Positions 34,777 through 44,269 are shown, numbered from the stretch's first letter. The stretch: DNA of 64,000 bases from Bacillota bacterium (GCA_023415475.1 JAEZKL010000023.1:1-64000), one strand, 5' to 3'. The notes: generated by a model from the sequence alone, not told the origin. Numbers and translations: made by a program.

Positions 34777-35145
34777 ATGATAAAGAAGAATGATATTATT
34801 TTGATTGGCGTGATATTGATTCTCGGACTTGCCGTCATCGTCTTTATGAATTTGACGAAGAAAGAGGGCAGTATGGTTGAGATTACCGTCGATGGTGAGG
34901 TTTATGATACCCTGTATCTGATGGAGGATACCTCCTATACGGTTAAGCTGGAGGATGGTTCCTATAATACCTTTGAGATTAAAGAGGGTTATGTGGATAT
35001 GCTGGATGCCAGTTGTCCGGATAAGTTGTGTGTGAATCAAAAGCACATCCACTATAATAATGAAACTATCGTATGCAGACCTAACAAGGTTATCCTTCAA
35101 GTTATTAGCCCAGAGAATAGCGATGTAGATGCCATTGCGAACTAG
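34777..35145 (+). CDS. NusG domain II-containing membrane protein
   Basis: 122 residues. One N-terminal membrane helix (about 7-25) is followed by an exported beta domain with CPDKLCVNQKHIHYNNETIVCRPN. This NusG-II-like domain, with conserved cysteines, is common in clostridia beside Gx transporters and ApbE. Its role is not established; association with flavin- or quinone-related electron transfer is inferred from neighbours only. Confidence 0.85.
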   Translation: MIKKNDIILIGVILILGLAVIVFMNLTKKEGSMVEITVDGEVYDTLYLMEDTSYTVKLEDGSYNTFEIKEGYVDMLDASCPDKLCVNQKHIHYNNETIVCRPNKVILQVISPENSDVDAIAN

Positions 35146-35221
35146 TACCACGGACAAGTAAGCGAAGGATACCATTCAGTAATTACAGGGAATGGATTTG
35201 TTTACTGATAAAGGAGACAGA

Positions 35222-35710
35222 ATGAAGTCAAAAAAAGTTGCAGTCTATGGATTGCTCGTAGCACTTGCTTTTATATTAAGCTATATTGAAAGCTTATTCC
35301 CATTATCAATCGCGATACCCGGCATCAAGCTTGGACTAGCCAACCTGGTTGTTATTGTAGCAATCTATAAGCTGGGAGTGAAGGAAGCCTTCACCTTATC
35401 CATGATCCGAATTATTCTGGTGGGTTTTACCTTCGGGAGTCCTTCCACGATGATGTTTAGTCTGGTTGGCGGTTTACTTAGCTGGCTGCTCATGGTAATC
35501 TTTCAAAAATTAAAAATATTTAGTATGGTCGGTGTAAGTATTATTGGTGGAATTGCACATAATATAGGACAAATCATTGTCTCCATTTTGGTGTTGGAAA
35601 ACATAAATATCATTTATTATTTGCCATTTTTATTGGTATCCGGTGTGATTACAGGCGGATTAATAGGTATTCTGGCGGCGATTATTATCAAGAGATTAAA
35701 AACTATGTAA
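35222..35710 (+). CDS. Gx transporter family membrane protein
   Basis: About 162 residues with five or six membrane helices and the typical LSYIESLFPLSIAIPGIKLGLANL opening. The family is sometimes annotated as heptaprenyl diphosphate synthase component I and resembles ECF S-components; the substrate is unknown, possibly a prenyl or quinone-related precursor. AAGGAGA precedes the ATG at 35222. It is co-transcribed with the NusG-II gene. Confidence 0.85.
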   Translation: MKSKKVAVYGLLVALAFILSYIESLFPLSIAIPGIKLGLANLVVIVAIYKLGVKEAFTLSMIRIILVGFTFGSPSTMMFSLVGGLLSWLLMVIFQKLKIFSMVGVSIIGGIAHNIGQIIVSILVLENINIIYYLPFLLVSGVITGGLIGILAAIIIKRLKTM

Positions 35711-35743
35711 AAAATTAAAAATACTTTTAGTAGTTCGGTACTC

Positions 35744-35823
35744 TTGAATAATTTGTCCATTTATGGTATTATTCTCTAGTAGTGTTTATTCGGAAATTTT
35801 CGTTAATGTATTTTAAATTTCCG
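35744..35823 (+). promoter_or_regulatory. Promoter and inverted repeat ahead of the BMP transporter genes
   Basis: TTGAAT (35744-35749), 17-bp spacer, TATTAT (35767-35772). Downstream, CGGAAATTT (35791-35799) and AAATTTCCG (35815-35823) form a 9-bp inverted repeat. Its arms resemble PurR boxes (ATTTCCGA-like), so purine control is possible. Confidence 0.5.
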
Positions 35824-35864
35824 ACAAATATAATAATTACAACTAAAACAGGGAGGACAGATTT

Positions 35865-37001
35865 ATGAAAAAAGTAATATCAGCATTATTAGTTTTAGTA
35901 ATGGCATTTGCTTTGACAGCATGTGGAAGTAAAACAGAGGGGTATGAAATTGCTCTTATCACAGATAAGGGTAACATTGATGACAAGTCATTCAACCAGG
36001 GTTCATGGGAAGGTGTTGTAGAATTTGCAAAGGCAAATAATAAAACACACCAGTACATTAAGCCGGAAGAGGCATCGGATGCAGGTTATCTTGCAGCGAT
36101 TGACAATGCAGTAACCAGTGGAGCAAAGGTTGTCGTAACACCCGGTTTCTTATTCGAGGTTCCGATCTACGAAGCACAGACTAAGTATCCTGAGGTTAAG
36201 TTCATTCTTCTTGACGGAGCACCTCATACTGCAGATTATAGTGATTTTACTATGAAGAGCAATGTAGCAAGCGTTATGTATGCAGAGGAGCAGTCCGGTT
36301 ACCTTGCAGGCTATGCTGCTGTTAAAGATGGCAACACAAAGCTTGGTTTCATGGGTGGTATGGCAGTTCCTGCAGTTCAGGCCTTCGGTTATGGCTTCCT
36401 CCAGGGTGCGGAAGCAGCTGCAGCTGAGCTTGGTTTAGCTGATGGTTCCGTTACTGTAACTTACCATTATACCGGTGACTTTGCTGAGACTGATACCAAC
36501 AAGGCTACTGCTAAGACCATGTATCAGGAAGGCACACAGGTTATTTTCGCTTGCGGCGGTTCTGTAGGAAAGAGCGTTATGGCTGCAGCTTCCGAGTCAG
36601 GTACCAAGGTAATCGGTGTTGACGTTGACCAGAGATATGACAGTGATACCGTTATCACTTCTGCAACCAAGGGTCTTGGTGCTTCTGTAGTTGCAGTTCT
36701 TGAGGCTATCTACAAGAACAACAGCTGGGATACCTTTGCTGGAAAGACAACTTATTTCAACGCTTCTAATAGCGGTGTAAGTCTTCCTACCTCAGTTATC
36801 GGCGATGACAAAGCAGACGCATTTGACAGATTTGCATCCTTTGATAAGGCAGCTTATGATGCTGTATTTGCTACTCTTGCTGATGGTTCCGTAGCTCCTG
36901 TAAGAACATTTACTGTTGCAGATCCTAACGGTTATGCTACAGCAGAAGAGCTTACAACTAACCTTAAGCTTGTTAAGGTTGCTGTAACAACCAGACAGTA
37001 A
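35865..37001 (+). CDS. BMP family nucleoside ABC transporter substrate-binding lipoprotein
   Basis: 378 residues. The lipoprotein signal is ALTACGS with lipidated C20. The BMP/Med fold follows, with ALITDKGNIDDKSFNQGSWEG, which forms the nucleoside-binding start of PnrA-like proteins. It captures nucleosides outside the cell for the ATPase and two permeases encoded from 37249. A strong terminator hairpin between it and the rest probably makes this the most abundant product of the operon. Confidence 0.93.
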   Translation: MKKVISALLVLVMAFALTACGSKTEGYEIALITDKGNIDDKSFNQGSWEGVVEFAKANNKTHQYIKPEEASDAGYLAAIDNAVTSGAKVVVTPGFLFEVPIYEAQTKYPEVKFILLDGAPHTADYSDFTMKSNVASVMYAEEQSGYLAGYAAVKDGNTKLGFMGGMAVPAVQAFGYGFLQGAEAAAAELGLADGSVTVTYHYTGDFAETDTNKATAKTMYQEGTQVIFACGGSVGKSVMAAASESGTKVIGVDVDQRYDSDTVITSATKGLGASVVAVLEAIYKNNSWDTFAGKTTYFNASNSGVSLPTSVIGDDKADAFDRFASFDKAAYDAVFATLADGSVAPVRTFTVADPNGYATAEELTTNLKLVKVAVTTRQ

Positions 37002-37094
37002 TTAAGTATTCCGGGCTATTAGATGTCGCTTGACGGCAGGTAAATGTTAGTATCTGTATAATGGCCTGAGCCTTACGTAAGTAAACGTATTTTC

Positions 37095-37122
37095 GGGGGA
37101 AAAGGCATCTACCTTTTCCCCC
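37095..37122 (+). terminator. Partial (attenuating) terminator inside the BMP operon
   Basis: GGGGGAAAAGG-catcta-CCTTTTCCCCC. Read-through would supply the ATPase and permeases, a usual way to overproduce the binding protein. Confidence 0.75.
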
Positions 37123-37248
37123 TTTCCATTCAGAAGGTCAGAAGCCGATGAACGGTTTATCTGTTTTAAATTGTATTATTGTCAGATCACTTCGGTTGCT
37201 CTGATATAGTTTGTACATTTTTATAAATAAGATTATGGTGAGGTAAAC

Positions 37249-38796
37249 GTGGAAAATTATATAATAGAAATGCTTCATATAACGAAAGAATTTCCCGGAA
37301 TTATTGCCAATGATGATATCACTCTACAACTTAGAAAAGGCGAAATTCATGCACTGCTGGGAGAAAACGGTGCGGGAAAATCTACCCTGATGAGTGTTCT
37401 GTTCGGTTTATATCAGGCAGAAAAGGGAGAGATTAAAAAGAATGGAGAGGTTGTTAAGATAAGCAACCCGAATGATGCCAATAGTCTTGGTATCGGTATG
37501 GTACATCAGCATTTTAAGCTGGTAGAAATATTTACGGTTCTTGAGAACATCATTCTTGGCGTTGAACCGAATAAGATGGGGTTCCTTCAAAAGAAGGAAG
37601 CAAGAGATAAGGTACTTGCATTAAGTAAAAAGTATGGGTTGCAAGTAGATCCCGATGCTCTGATTGAAAAAATTTCGGTTGGTATGCAGCAACGTGTAGA
37701 GATCTTAAAGATGTTATATCGAGAAAACGATATTCTTATATTTGACGAACCGACTGCTGTCTTAACACCGCAGGAGATTGATGAGCTCATGGAAATCATG
37801 AGGGGCTTCGCAAAAGAAGGTAAATCAATCCTGTTCATTACACACAAACTAAATGAGATTATGTCGGTTGCCGATCGCTGTACTGTACTTCGTAAAGGTA
37901 AGTACATCGGTACTGTTGAAATAAAAGATACCACAAAAGAAGAGCTTTCTAAGATGATGGTAGGACGAGACATCAGCTTTACTGTTGATAAGAAGGATAT
38001 TACAGCCGGTAATATTGTCTTGACTGTGAATAATGTGACAGTTCCTTCCAAAACCAGCAAAAAGAATGCAGTTAAGAATGTATCCTTCGAGGTGAAAGCA
38101 GGAGAGATTGTATGTCTTGCAGGGATTGAGGGCAATGGTCAGTCAGAATTGATCGCGGCTTTAACCGGTCTGGAAAAGATGAGCAAGGGAGAGATCACCC
38201 TGTTAGGTAAGGATATCTCCAAAGCCTCCATCCGTAATCGTTCGAAAGCAGGTATGAGCCATATTCCCGAGGATCGTCATAAATATGGACTGGTTCTGGA
38301 TTATTCCCTGGAAGATAATATTGTACTACAACGATATTGGCAATCCGACTTCCAGAAGAATGGCTTTATTAAACGTCCTGAAGTTCGTAAATATGCAGAA
38401 AAACTAATTAACCAATATGATGTCAGAAGCGGTCAGGGTGTAATAACCACTGCCAGAAGTATGTCCGGCGGTAACCAACAGAAAGCAATTATTGCAAGAG
38501 AGCTGGATAAAAAGCATGAGCTGTTGGTTGCAGTACAGCCGACCCGTGGTCTGGATGTCGGTGCGATAGAGTTTATTCATAAGCAATTAGTCGGAAACCG
38601 CGATCAGGGTAAGGGTGTATTATTAGTGTCCTTGGAGCTGGATGAGGTTATGAATGTCAGTGACCGTATCCTAGTTATGTATGAAGGTGAAATTGTAGGA
38701 GAGCTTGATCCGAAGCAAACCACAGTACAAGAGCTTGGTCTCTACATGTCCGGTGCAAAACGCAATGTAGGAAAGGAGAACGAACATGCGCAGTAA
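37249..38796 (+). CDS. Nucleoside ABC transporter ATP-binding protein (two domains)
   Basis: 515 residues with two ABC domains. The first has Walker A GENGAGKST, signature ISVGMQQRVEI and Walker B ILIFDEPTAVL. The second, degenerate domain has GIEGNGQSEL in place of Walker A and the signature SGGNQQKAIIARE. This matches NupO/YufO/RbsA-type ATPases. The GTG start follows GGTGAGG. Its end overlaps the first permease gene by 11 nt. Confidence 0.93.
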   Translation: MENYIIEMLHITKEFPGIIANDDITLQLRKGEIHALLGENGAGKSTLMSVLFGLYQAEKGEIKKNGEVVKISNPNDANSLGIGMVHQHFKLVEIFTVLENIILGVEPNKMGFLQKKEARDKVLALSKKYGLQVDPDALIEKISVGMQQRVEILKMLYRENDILIFDEPTAVLTPQEIDELMEIMRGFAKEGKSILFITHKLNEIMSVADRCTVLRKGKYIGTVEIKDTTKEELSKMMVGRDISFTVDKKDITAGNIVLTVNNVTVPSKTSKKNAVKNVSFEVKAGEIVCLAGIEGNGQSELIAALTGLEKMSKGEITLLGKDISKASIRNRSKAGMSHIPEDRHKYGLVLDYSLEDNIVLQRYWQSDFQKNGFIKRPEVRKYAEKLINQYDVRSGQGVITTARSMSGGNQQKAIIARELDKKHELLVAVQPTRGLDVGAIEFIHKQLVGNRDQGKGVLLVSLELDEVMNVSDRILVMYEGEIVGELDPKQTTVQELGLYMSGAKRNVGKENEHAQ

Positions 38797-39928
38797 TAAG
38801 TTTTCAGTTAAGAGTATTACAAAGACCAAAGGCTTCTCCTCCTTTACAGCAGCACTTTTAGCAATCGCTTTAGGATTATTATTTGGTTTTATTATCATGA
38901 TTGTTGCCCTTCCTGCGAATTCCCTTGCCGGCTTTGGAAGAGTCCTGTTTGGAGGCTTTTCCAGACTTGGTGACGTGCTCTACTATGCAACTCCGATCTT
39001 AATGACCGGTCTGTCCGTTGGGTTTGCTTTCAAGATGGGCTTATTCAATATCGGTTCCTCCGGTCAATATACCATGGGTATGTTTTTTGCTATATATGTC
39101 GGCTTTATGTGGCCGATGCCCGCATCCATTCATTGGCTGGTATGTGTACTGGCAGGCTTAATCGGCGGAATGATCTGGGGCTTTATCCCCGGTATCCTTA
39201 AGGCATTATTTAATGTAAACGAAGTAATCACCTCGATTATGTTCAATTATATCGGAATGTACCTTGTGGATATGCTTGTTCAAGGAAATTCAGTTATGTA
39301 TGTATCCACGAAGACAAGAACTGCTTATCTGCCGGCATCGGCACAGATACCTTCTCTTGGTATTCCTTATTCCAATGCTAATATAGCAATCATTATTGCG
39401 ATTGTCATTGCAATCTTATTGCATATTACATTAAATAAAACTACCTTTGGCTATGAGCTCAAAGCAACCGGCTTCAATAAGTTTGCCAGTAAATATGCCG
39501 GTATGAGTGATAAGAGAAATACCATTTTGACCATGGTAATTGCCGGAGCTCTTTCCGGACTTGGCGGTGCATTTGCAATTCTCGCACCTTCAACGATCGC
39601 AGGAAGCAGTATGACCTATGAGCCCATCAGTGTCATCGCCTCTGCAGGCTTTAACGGTATCGCGGTTGCATTGCTTGGTTTTGCGAATCCCCTTGGTACT
39701 ATCTTCTCTGCAATATTCATATCTCACATCGGAAGAGGCGGTACTTTAGCCAGCTTACTTGGATATAAGCCGGAGATTATCGATGTTGTTATCGCGGTAA
39801 TTATCTATTTCTCATCCTTTGCTTTAATTATGAATGCTGCTTTTGCAAGATTTATAAAGCTTAGAAGAGAGAAGAAGCAAGACGCTCAGAAGCCGGTTGA
39901 CAATTCTAATAAAGGTAAGGAGGCGTAA
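38786..39928 (+). CDS. Nucleoside ABC transporter permease (NupP type)
   Basis: 380 residues, about nine to ten membrane helices, BPD_transp_2 family. FKMGLFNIGSSGQYTMG and the VNEVITSIMFNYIG coupling region are typical. It pairs with the next permease to form the channel. The start overlaps the ATPase gene, and the next gene begins 2 nt after its stop, so translation is coupled. Confidence 0.93.
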   Translation: MRSNKFSVKSITKTKGFSSFTAALLAIALGLLFGFIIMIVALPANSLAGFGRVLFGGFSRLGDVLYYATPILMTGLSVGFAFKMGLFNIGSSGQYTMGMFFAIYVGFMWPMPASIHWLVCVLAGLIGGMIWGFIPGILKALFNVNEVITSIMFNYIGMYLVDMLVQGNSVMYVSTKTRTAYLPASAQIPSLGIPYSNANIAIIIAIVIAILLHITLNKTTFGYELKATGFNKFASKYAGMSDKRNTILTMVIAGALSGLGGAFAILAPSTIAGSSMTYEPISVIASAGFNGIAVALLGFANPLGTIFSAIFISHIGRGGTLASLLGYKPEIIDVVIAVIIYFSSFALIMNAAFARFIKLRREKKQDAQKPVDNSNKGKEA

Positions 39929-39930
39929 GA

Positions 39931-40896
39931 ATGGATACTTTATTTTATTTGGTTCAGAATATGCTTCCTGTAGCAATTCCATTGCTGTTAGTAGCACTCG
40001 GAGGTATGTTTAGTGAGCGAAGCGGTGTCATTAATATTGCATTGGAAGGTATCATGTTATTTGGAGCATTCTTTGGTTGCCTCACGGTATATTTTATTCA
40101 GGGAACCGGTATGCATCCTCAGGTTGTATTACTTATCGCTATGCTGGTAGCTGCTGTTGCAGGAATTCTTTATTCAATGCTTCTGGCTTTTGCCGCAATT
40201 AATATGAAAGCAGATCAGACGATATCCGGAACTGCTTTAAATATGTTAATCCCAGCTGTTATCTTACTTTTCGCTAAGATGAAGTTCAACAGCGATGGTA
40301 TCACAACTGATATCAACTTCTACATGAGAGAGGTACCGGGCTTAAGTAAGCTTCCTTTACTCGGAGATCTTTTCTTTAAGAATACCTATATTACAGTTTA
40401 TATTGGTTTCGCATTGTTAGTTATCTCTGTCATTATCTTCTACATGACAAAGTTCGGACTTCGTCTACGTGCCTGTGGAGAGCATCCTCATGCTGCAGAC
40501 TCCGTTGGTATCAATGTACATCGTATGAGATACTATGGAGTAGGCTTATCCGGTATCCTCGGTGGTGTTGGTGGTTTCTTCTATTCGGTTGGTGTCATGG
40601 ATGGTAATGTAAACGGGCATACCGGCGTAGCCGGCTTCGGTTTCCTTGCTTTGGCGGTAATGATTTTTGGTCAGTGGAAGCCCTGGAGAATATTTTTTGC
40701 TGCATTGTTCTTTGCATTCCTAAGAACTCTTGCTTATTCCGTGGCATTAATTCCGTTCCTGCATAAGCTGGAACTCAATCAGGCCTTTTACAAGATGCTG
40801 CCTTATATCGCAACCATGATCGTTCTTATCTTCACCTCTAAGAAATCAAGAGCACCGAAGGCAGAGGGTATTCCTTACGATAAGAGCACTAGATAA
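39931..40896 (+). CDS. Nucleoside ABC transporter permease (NupQ type)
   Basis: 321 residues, BPD_transp_2 family. GMFSERSGVINIALEGIMLFGAF and GTALNMLIPAV are present in the N-terminal half, with LRACGEHPHAADSVGINV as cytoplasmic coupling loop. It is the second permease of the BMP importer. AAGGAGG lies just ahead of the start, within the end of the previous gene. Confidence 0.93.
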   Translation: MDTLFYLVQNMLPVAIPLLLVALGGMFSERSGVINIALEGIMLFGAFFGCLTVYFIQGTGMHPQVVLLIAMLVAAVAGILYSMLLAFAAINMKADQTISGTALNMLIPAVILLFAKMKFNSDGITTDINFYMREVPGLSKLPLLGDLFFKNTYITVYIGFALLVISVIIFYMTKFGLRLRACGEHPHAADSVGINVHRMRYYGVGLSGILGGVGGFFYSVGVMDGNVNGHTGVAGFGFLALAVMIFGQWKPWRIFFAALFFAFLRTLAYSVALIPFLHKLELNQAFYKMLPYIATMIVLIFTSKKSRAPKAEGIPYDKSTR

Positions 40897-40898
40897 AA

Positions 40899-40975
40899 AA
40901 AGCTTTTGTAAACAAAAGCTTTGGGAAGAACTGCGAAGTTCGCCCATTAGAGCAAACTCCTTGTTCTTCCGGGCA
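40899..40975. repeat. Dispersed hairpin repeat, family 1 (copy B)
   Basis: Hairpin AAAGCTTTTGT/ACAAAAGCTTT is followed by GGGAAGAACTGCGAAGTTCGC and CAAACTCCTTGTTCTTCCGG. GGAAGAA pairs with TTCTTCC. It aligns module by module with copy C at 56254-56380. The first hairpin may also end the BMP operon. Confidence 0.6.
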
Positions 40976-41057
40976 TATCCAAGTTTGTGACTGCGTAATC
41001 AAAGTGTGTAAAATACACTTGGCCCAAACTTATTATAGGAAAGGTATCCAAGATAAC

Positions 41058-41645
41058 ATGGCTAAATTATATTTTAAATACGGTGTGATGGGAAGCTCTA
41101 AGACAGCCCAGGCATTAATTACGAAGTTCAATTATGAAGAACGGGGAATGAGAGTGTGGCTGATTAAGCCGCAAATAGACAGCAGAGACGGTGTAGGAGT
41201 ATTAAAGTCCCGTGCGGGATTGTCTTCGCCCGCTTATGTATTTCCACCGGAAGAGGATATCTATCAAAGCTTTCAAAGGCTGGCATCGCAGGTTGACGTT
41301 ATCATCGTGGATGAAAGTCAGTTTTTGTCCGAGGAGCAGGTAGACCAGTTGTCCATGGTGGTCATTGATTATAATATTCCTGTACTTTGCTTCGGCCTTC
41401 GTGCTGATTTTCGTACTAAGATGTTTCCCGGCAGCAAGCGCCTGATGGAGATAGCAGATTCGATTACCGAGATTAAGACAATTTGCTCCTGCGGCAGAAA
41501 AGCAACTGTGAATGTCCGACTGGATCAGAACGGAAAGATTATCACAGAAGGCGAACAAATTCTAATCGGTGGTAATGATTGTTATACTGCCATGTGTTAT
41601 CAATGCTTTATAGAAAAGCAAAAAAAACAACGAGGCGGAATGTAA
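41058..41645 (+). CDS. tdk: Thymidine kinase
   Basis: 195 residues, type II (TK1-like). The P-loop region is GVMGSSKTAQAL (about 9-20), with DESQFL as Walker B-like motif (about 78) and a zinc site formed by CSC (about 139) and CYQC (about 183). It phosphorylates thymidine with ATP for salvage, which fits directly downstream of a nucleoside importer. The start at 41058 gives the canonical MAKLYFKYG; the longer frame from 41004 is unlikely. Confidence 0.93.
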   Translation: MAKLYFKYGVMGSSKTAQALITKFNYEERGMRVWLIKPQIDSRDGVGVLKSRAGLSSPAYVFPPEEDIYQSFQRLASQVDVIIVDESQFLSEEQVDQLSMVVIDYNIPVLCFGLRADFRTKMFPGSKRLMEIADSITEIKTICSCGRKATVNVRLDQNGKIITEGEQILIGGNDCYTAMCYQCFIEKQKKQRGGM

Positions 41646-41668
41646 ATCACCGAAGTAAAATGATAATT

Positions 41669-41722
41669 GGCTCCTTTCACCATACATGCTGTAAATGCAA
41701 TGTTAGTGATAAGGAGCCTTTT
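41669..41722 (+). terminator. Intrinsic terminator of tdk
   Basis: GGCTCCTTTCAC...GTGATAAGGAGCC long hairpin followed by TTTT. Confidence 0.75.
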
Positions 41723-41894
41723 AATTCATGACAAGTGAATTGAAATACCAAAGTATCTTACAGTCTGCTTAATGAAGTAGGAGCTTTCTATTTTTAATGT
41801 AGTTCTAATGCGAGGTTTACCGTTTGATGTTACAATATTTGTATATGGATGAAATGTGATTAATTCTATAAAATATTCGGAAGGTGGGTTTTCA

Positions 41895-42344
41895 TTGGGA
41901 TTTTGGAATAAGAAAGATGATAATTTGGAGGAAGAAGAGGTTAGTTTTAAGTTAAAATGTAAAAGGTTATTGATTAAGCTACTGATAATGTCAGCCATAG
42001 GTCTGATTTATGCGGGAATTGGATTCTTAATCGCATACCTGATTGCCAGTCGTAACAATTATAAGCTTCAGGATGCTGCTTTTAGCGCCGGCTGTATTAT
42101 AGCTGTTCTGGGGCTTTTTATGATGATGGCTGGAAATCCCTCCGGTGCTGGTCTAAGCAGCTGGGGTTCGAGAAATGCGACTGCAGCGAATCATTGGCTA
42201 TTGAATGTTACCTTACAGGAACGGGAGAGCACCAATTATTATAGGAACTTTCGTAAGCATGCAGTGACAGAATTCACAACAAATCGATTCTCTTTTATAT
42301 TAGGCGGTATTTTTCTTGCAGCATTCAGTATTTTGTTTTTATAA
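41895..42344 (+). CDS. Hypothetical membrane protein
   Basis: About 149 residues. An acidic N-terminus and a basic patch precede two adjacent helices (LLIKLLIMSAIGLIYAGIGF; AAFSAGCIIAVLGLFMMMAG), a Gly/Ser-rich loop and one C-terminal helix (FILGGIFLAAFSILFL). I do not recognise a family. The likely start is the TTG at 41895, with GGAAGGTGGG upstream; a GTG at 41856 is in frame but has no ribosome site. It lies alone between a terminator and the ferredoxin-domain gene. Confidence 0.65.
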   Translation: MGFWNKKDDNLEEEEVSFKLKCKRLLIKLLIMSAIGLIYAGIGFLIAYLIASRNNYKLQDAAFSAGCIIAVLGLFMMMAGNPSGAGLSSWGSRNATAANHWLLNVTLQERESTNYYRNFRKHAVTEFTTNRFSFILGGIFLAAFSILFL

Positions 42345-42477
42345 ATGTAGCTATAGCTACAACCGTGGTCTCCGATTGACGATATAATGGGTACAACAGT
42401 TGATAAAACGAATTTAAAAGATAAAGAGATATAGAACATAACATTGTTCATTTTGAATCGTCGATGGAGGATATATA

Positions 42478-43179
42478 ATGATAAGAAAAATAATTAAGAT
42501 TAACGAAGAATTGTGCAATGGTTGTGGCTTGTGTGTAAATGCCTGCCATGAATCGGCTATTAGTTTGGTAGATGGAAAAGCAAAGCTACTTCGGGATGAT
42601 TATTGTGACGGACTTGGTAACTGCTTGCCGGTATGCCCGACGAATGCAATCTGCTTCGAATATAGAGAAGCTTTGGAATATAATGAAGAAGAAGTAAACC
42701 GTAATATCGAGATGAAGAAGACGGGATGTCCGGGATCCAGAGCAATGAGCTTACAGAGACAGGAGGCGCAGTCAGCTGCCGCACATACACCAACCGCAGC
42801 TCCGACTTCCGCACCTTCCATGTTAAGACAATGGCCGGTCCAGATTCAATTGGTACCCCCGAACGCTCCCTATTTCCAGAATGCTAATTTATTAATTGCT
42901 GCAGATTGTACCGCATATGCCTTCGGTGATTTTCATCAATTTATGAAGAATAAGATAACCTTGATTGGATGTCCTAAGCTGGATGAGGTGGATTACTCTG
43001 TTAAGCTGACGCAGATATTAAAAATGAATGATATTAAAAGCCTGACAGTAATCCGTATGGAGGTTCCTTGTTGCGGTGGCATCGTTCACGCTGTGAAGAC
43101 AGCAATGGCGAACAGTGGTGTGATGATTCCCTGGAGAGTAATAACCATTAGTACGGACGGTGCTATTCTGGAGGATTAA
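42478..43179 (+). CDS. 4Fe-4S ferredoxin-domain protein
   Basis: 233 residues. The N-terminal two-cluster ferredoxin domain has CNGCGLCVNACHESA (about 13-27) and CDGLGNCLPVCPTNA (about 43-57, with an enlarged first loop). An Ala/Pro/Thr-rich linker (about 88-112) follows. The C-terminal domain has LLIAADCTAYAFGDFH and EVPCCGG, which may hold further metal. It recalls clostridial proteins often annotated as ferredoxin or iron-sulfur protein with a CxxC/CCGG reductase-like module. The partner is unknown. Confidence 0.83.
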   Translation: MIRKIIKINEELCNGCGLCVNACHESAISLVDGKAKLLRDDYCDGLGNCLPVCPTNAICFEYREALEYNEEEVNRNIEMKKTGCPGSRAMSLQRQEAQSAAAHTPTAAPTSAPSMLRQWPVQIQLVPPNAPYFQNANLLIAADCTAYAFGDFHQFMKNKITLIGCPKLDEVDYSVKLTQILKMNDIKSLTVIRMEVPCCGGIVHAVKTAMANSGVMIPWRVITISTDGAILED

Positions 43180-43224
43180 TCCTTTCGTAAGAAAAACGAA
43201 TTTAGATTAATATATATGATTTTT

Positions 43225-43261
43225 GCCTGCTGAGCTTAACTGATTAGCAGGCATTTGTTTT
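43225..43261 (+). terminator. Intrinsic terminator
   Basis: GCCTGCT...AGCAGGC hairpin followed by a T-rich tract (ATTTGTTTTG). Confidence 0.75.
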
Positions 43262-43422
43262 GCATTTCCGGTAGCAGATGGAGTTCTGTGACATATCTTT
43301 ATAGTATCAAAATAAGTGGAAAGCATCAATGTGAATAGAGGATTCTCGTTAATAGATATCTTTATTTTAAGCTGTTTAACAGCCGCTTGCTTATCACATG
43401 ATACTTTGTACAGGAGGTAGTT

Positions 43423-44184
43423 ATGGAAGAGGATAAAAGCTACCGTATGCCCCTGATTGGGGATATGGCACCTGCCTTTCATGCGATAACAACCCAGGGA
43501 GAGATAGACTTCCCACAAGATTACTATGGATGTTGGGTTGTTCTGTTCAGTCATCCGGCAGACTTCACCCCGGTATGTACCACAGAATTCATGACGTTTG
43601 CATCCCTGATAAATGAATTCAAAGCTTTGAATACGGAATTGGTAGGCCTTTCTATTGATTCAATCTATTCCCATATTGCATGGCTTAGAAAGATAAGAGA
43701 ATTAGTATGGAAGGATATTAAGCATGTGGATGTAACCTTTCCGTTAATTGCGGATATTTCCATGGATATCGCAAAGATGTATGGGATGCTGCATCCGAAT
43801 AATTCAACGACAGCAACGGTTAGGTCAGTATTCATTATTGATCCGACCGGAATGATTCGAACGATTCTTTACTATCCGGCCTCCACCGGTCGTAATATGC
43901 AAGAGATTATGAGAATTATCATGGCATTACAAAAGGCAGATTGTGAGAAGATAGCAACTCCGGCGAATTGGATGCCCTGCGATGACGTGATCCTTCCACC
44001 ACCGGGTACCTGCGGAGCCGCTCTGGAACGAGTAGAGCGGACCTGCGAAAACCATTATTGTCTGGACTGGTTCCTCTGCTTCAAGCAGTCAGGCTGCATG
44101 CCCTGTGATAACAATGAGCCGGAGGTCTTACCATATCCATCCATGTATCCAAGCAGAAACAGAAGGAATTATCGCATTCCGTAG
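43423..44184 (+). CDS. Peroxiredoxin (Prx6/archaeal type) with Cys-rich tail
   Basis: 253 residues, AhpC/TSA fold. The peroxidatic Cys is C52 in PADFTPVCTTE. The C-terminal arm is that of Prx6-like archaeal enzymes, which use two further cysteines (here C208 and C213). Unusually the tail carries more: C186, C197, C219, C225 and C228. It reduces peroxides; the electron donor is unknown. AGGAGGT precedes the start. It is a single gene, and fits the peroxide defence set with rubrerythrin. Confidence 0.9.
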   Translation: MEEDKSYRMPLIGDMAPAFHAITTQGEIDFPQDYYGCWVVLFSHPADFTPVCTTEFMTFASLINEFKALNTELVGLSIDSIYSHIAWLRKIRELVWKDIKHVDVTFPLIADISMDIAKMYGMLHPNNSTTATVRSVFIIDPTGMIRTILYYPASTGRNMQEIMRIIMALQKADCEKIATPANWMPCDDVILPPPGTCGAALERVERTCENHYCLDWFLCFKQSGCMPCDNNEPEVLPYPSMYPSRNRRNYRIP

Positions 44185-44192
44185 CGAGGCAA

Positions 44193-44220
44193 TACCAAAA
44201 TCTGCATACAGATTTTGGTA
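44193..44220. terminator. Perfect hairpin after the peroxiredoxin gene
   Basis: TACCAAAATCTG-cata-CAGATTTTGGTA, 12 bp. It lacks a clear T-run, so termination is probable rather than certain. Confidence 0.5.
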
Positions 44221-44240
44221 ATACATAATAACAATTTTGA

Positions 44241-44269
44241 TTGAAGGATGAATAGAATTGTGGTAGAAT
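44241..44269 (+). promoter_or_regulatory. Promoter of the EamA transporter gene
   Basis: TTGAAG (44241-44246), 17-bp spacer, TAGAAT (44264-44269). Confidence 0.6.

Noticed and set aside
35711..35864. Purine riboswitch ahead of the nucleoside-binding protein gene
   Set aside because: The conserved GATATGG and TCTACC junction segments are absent.
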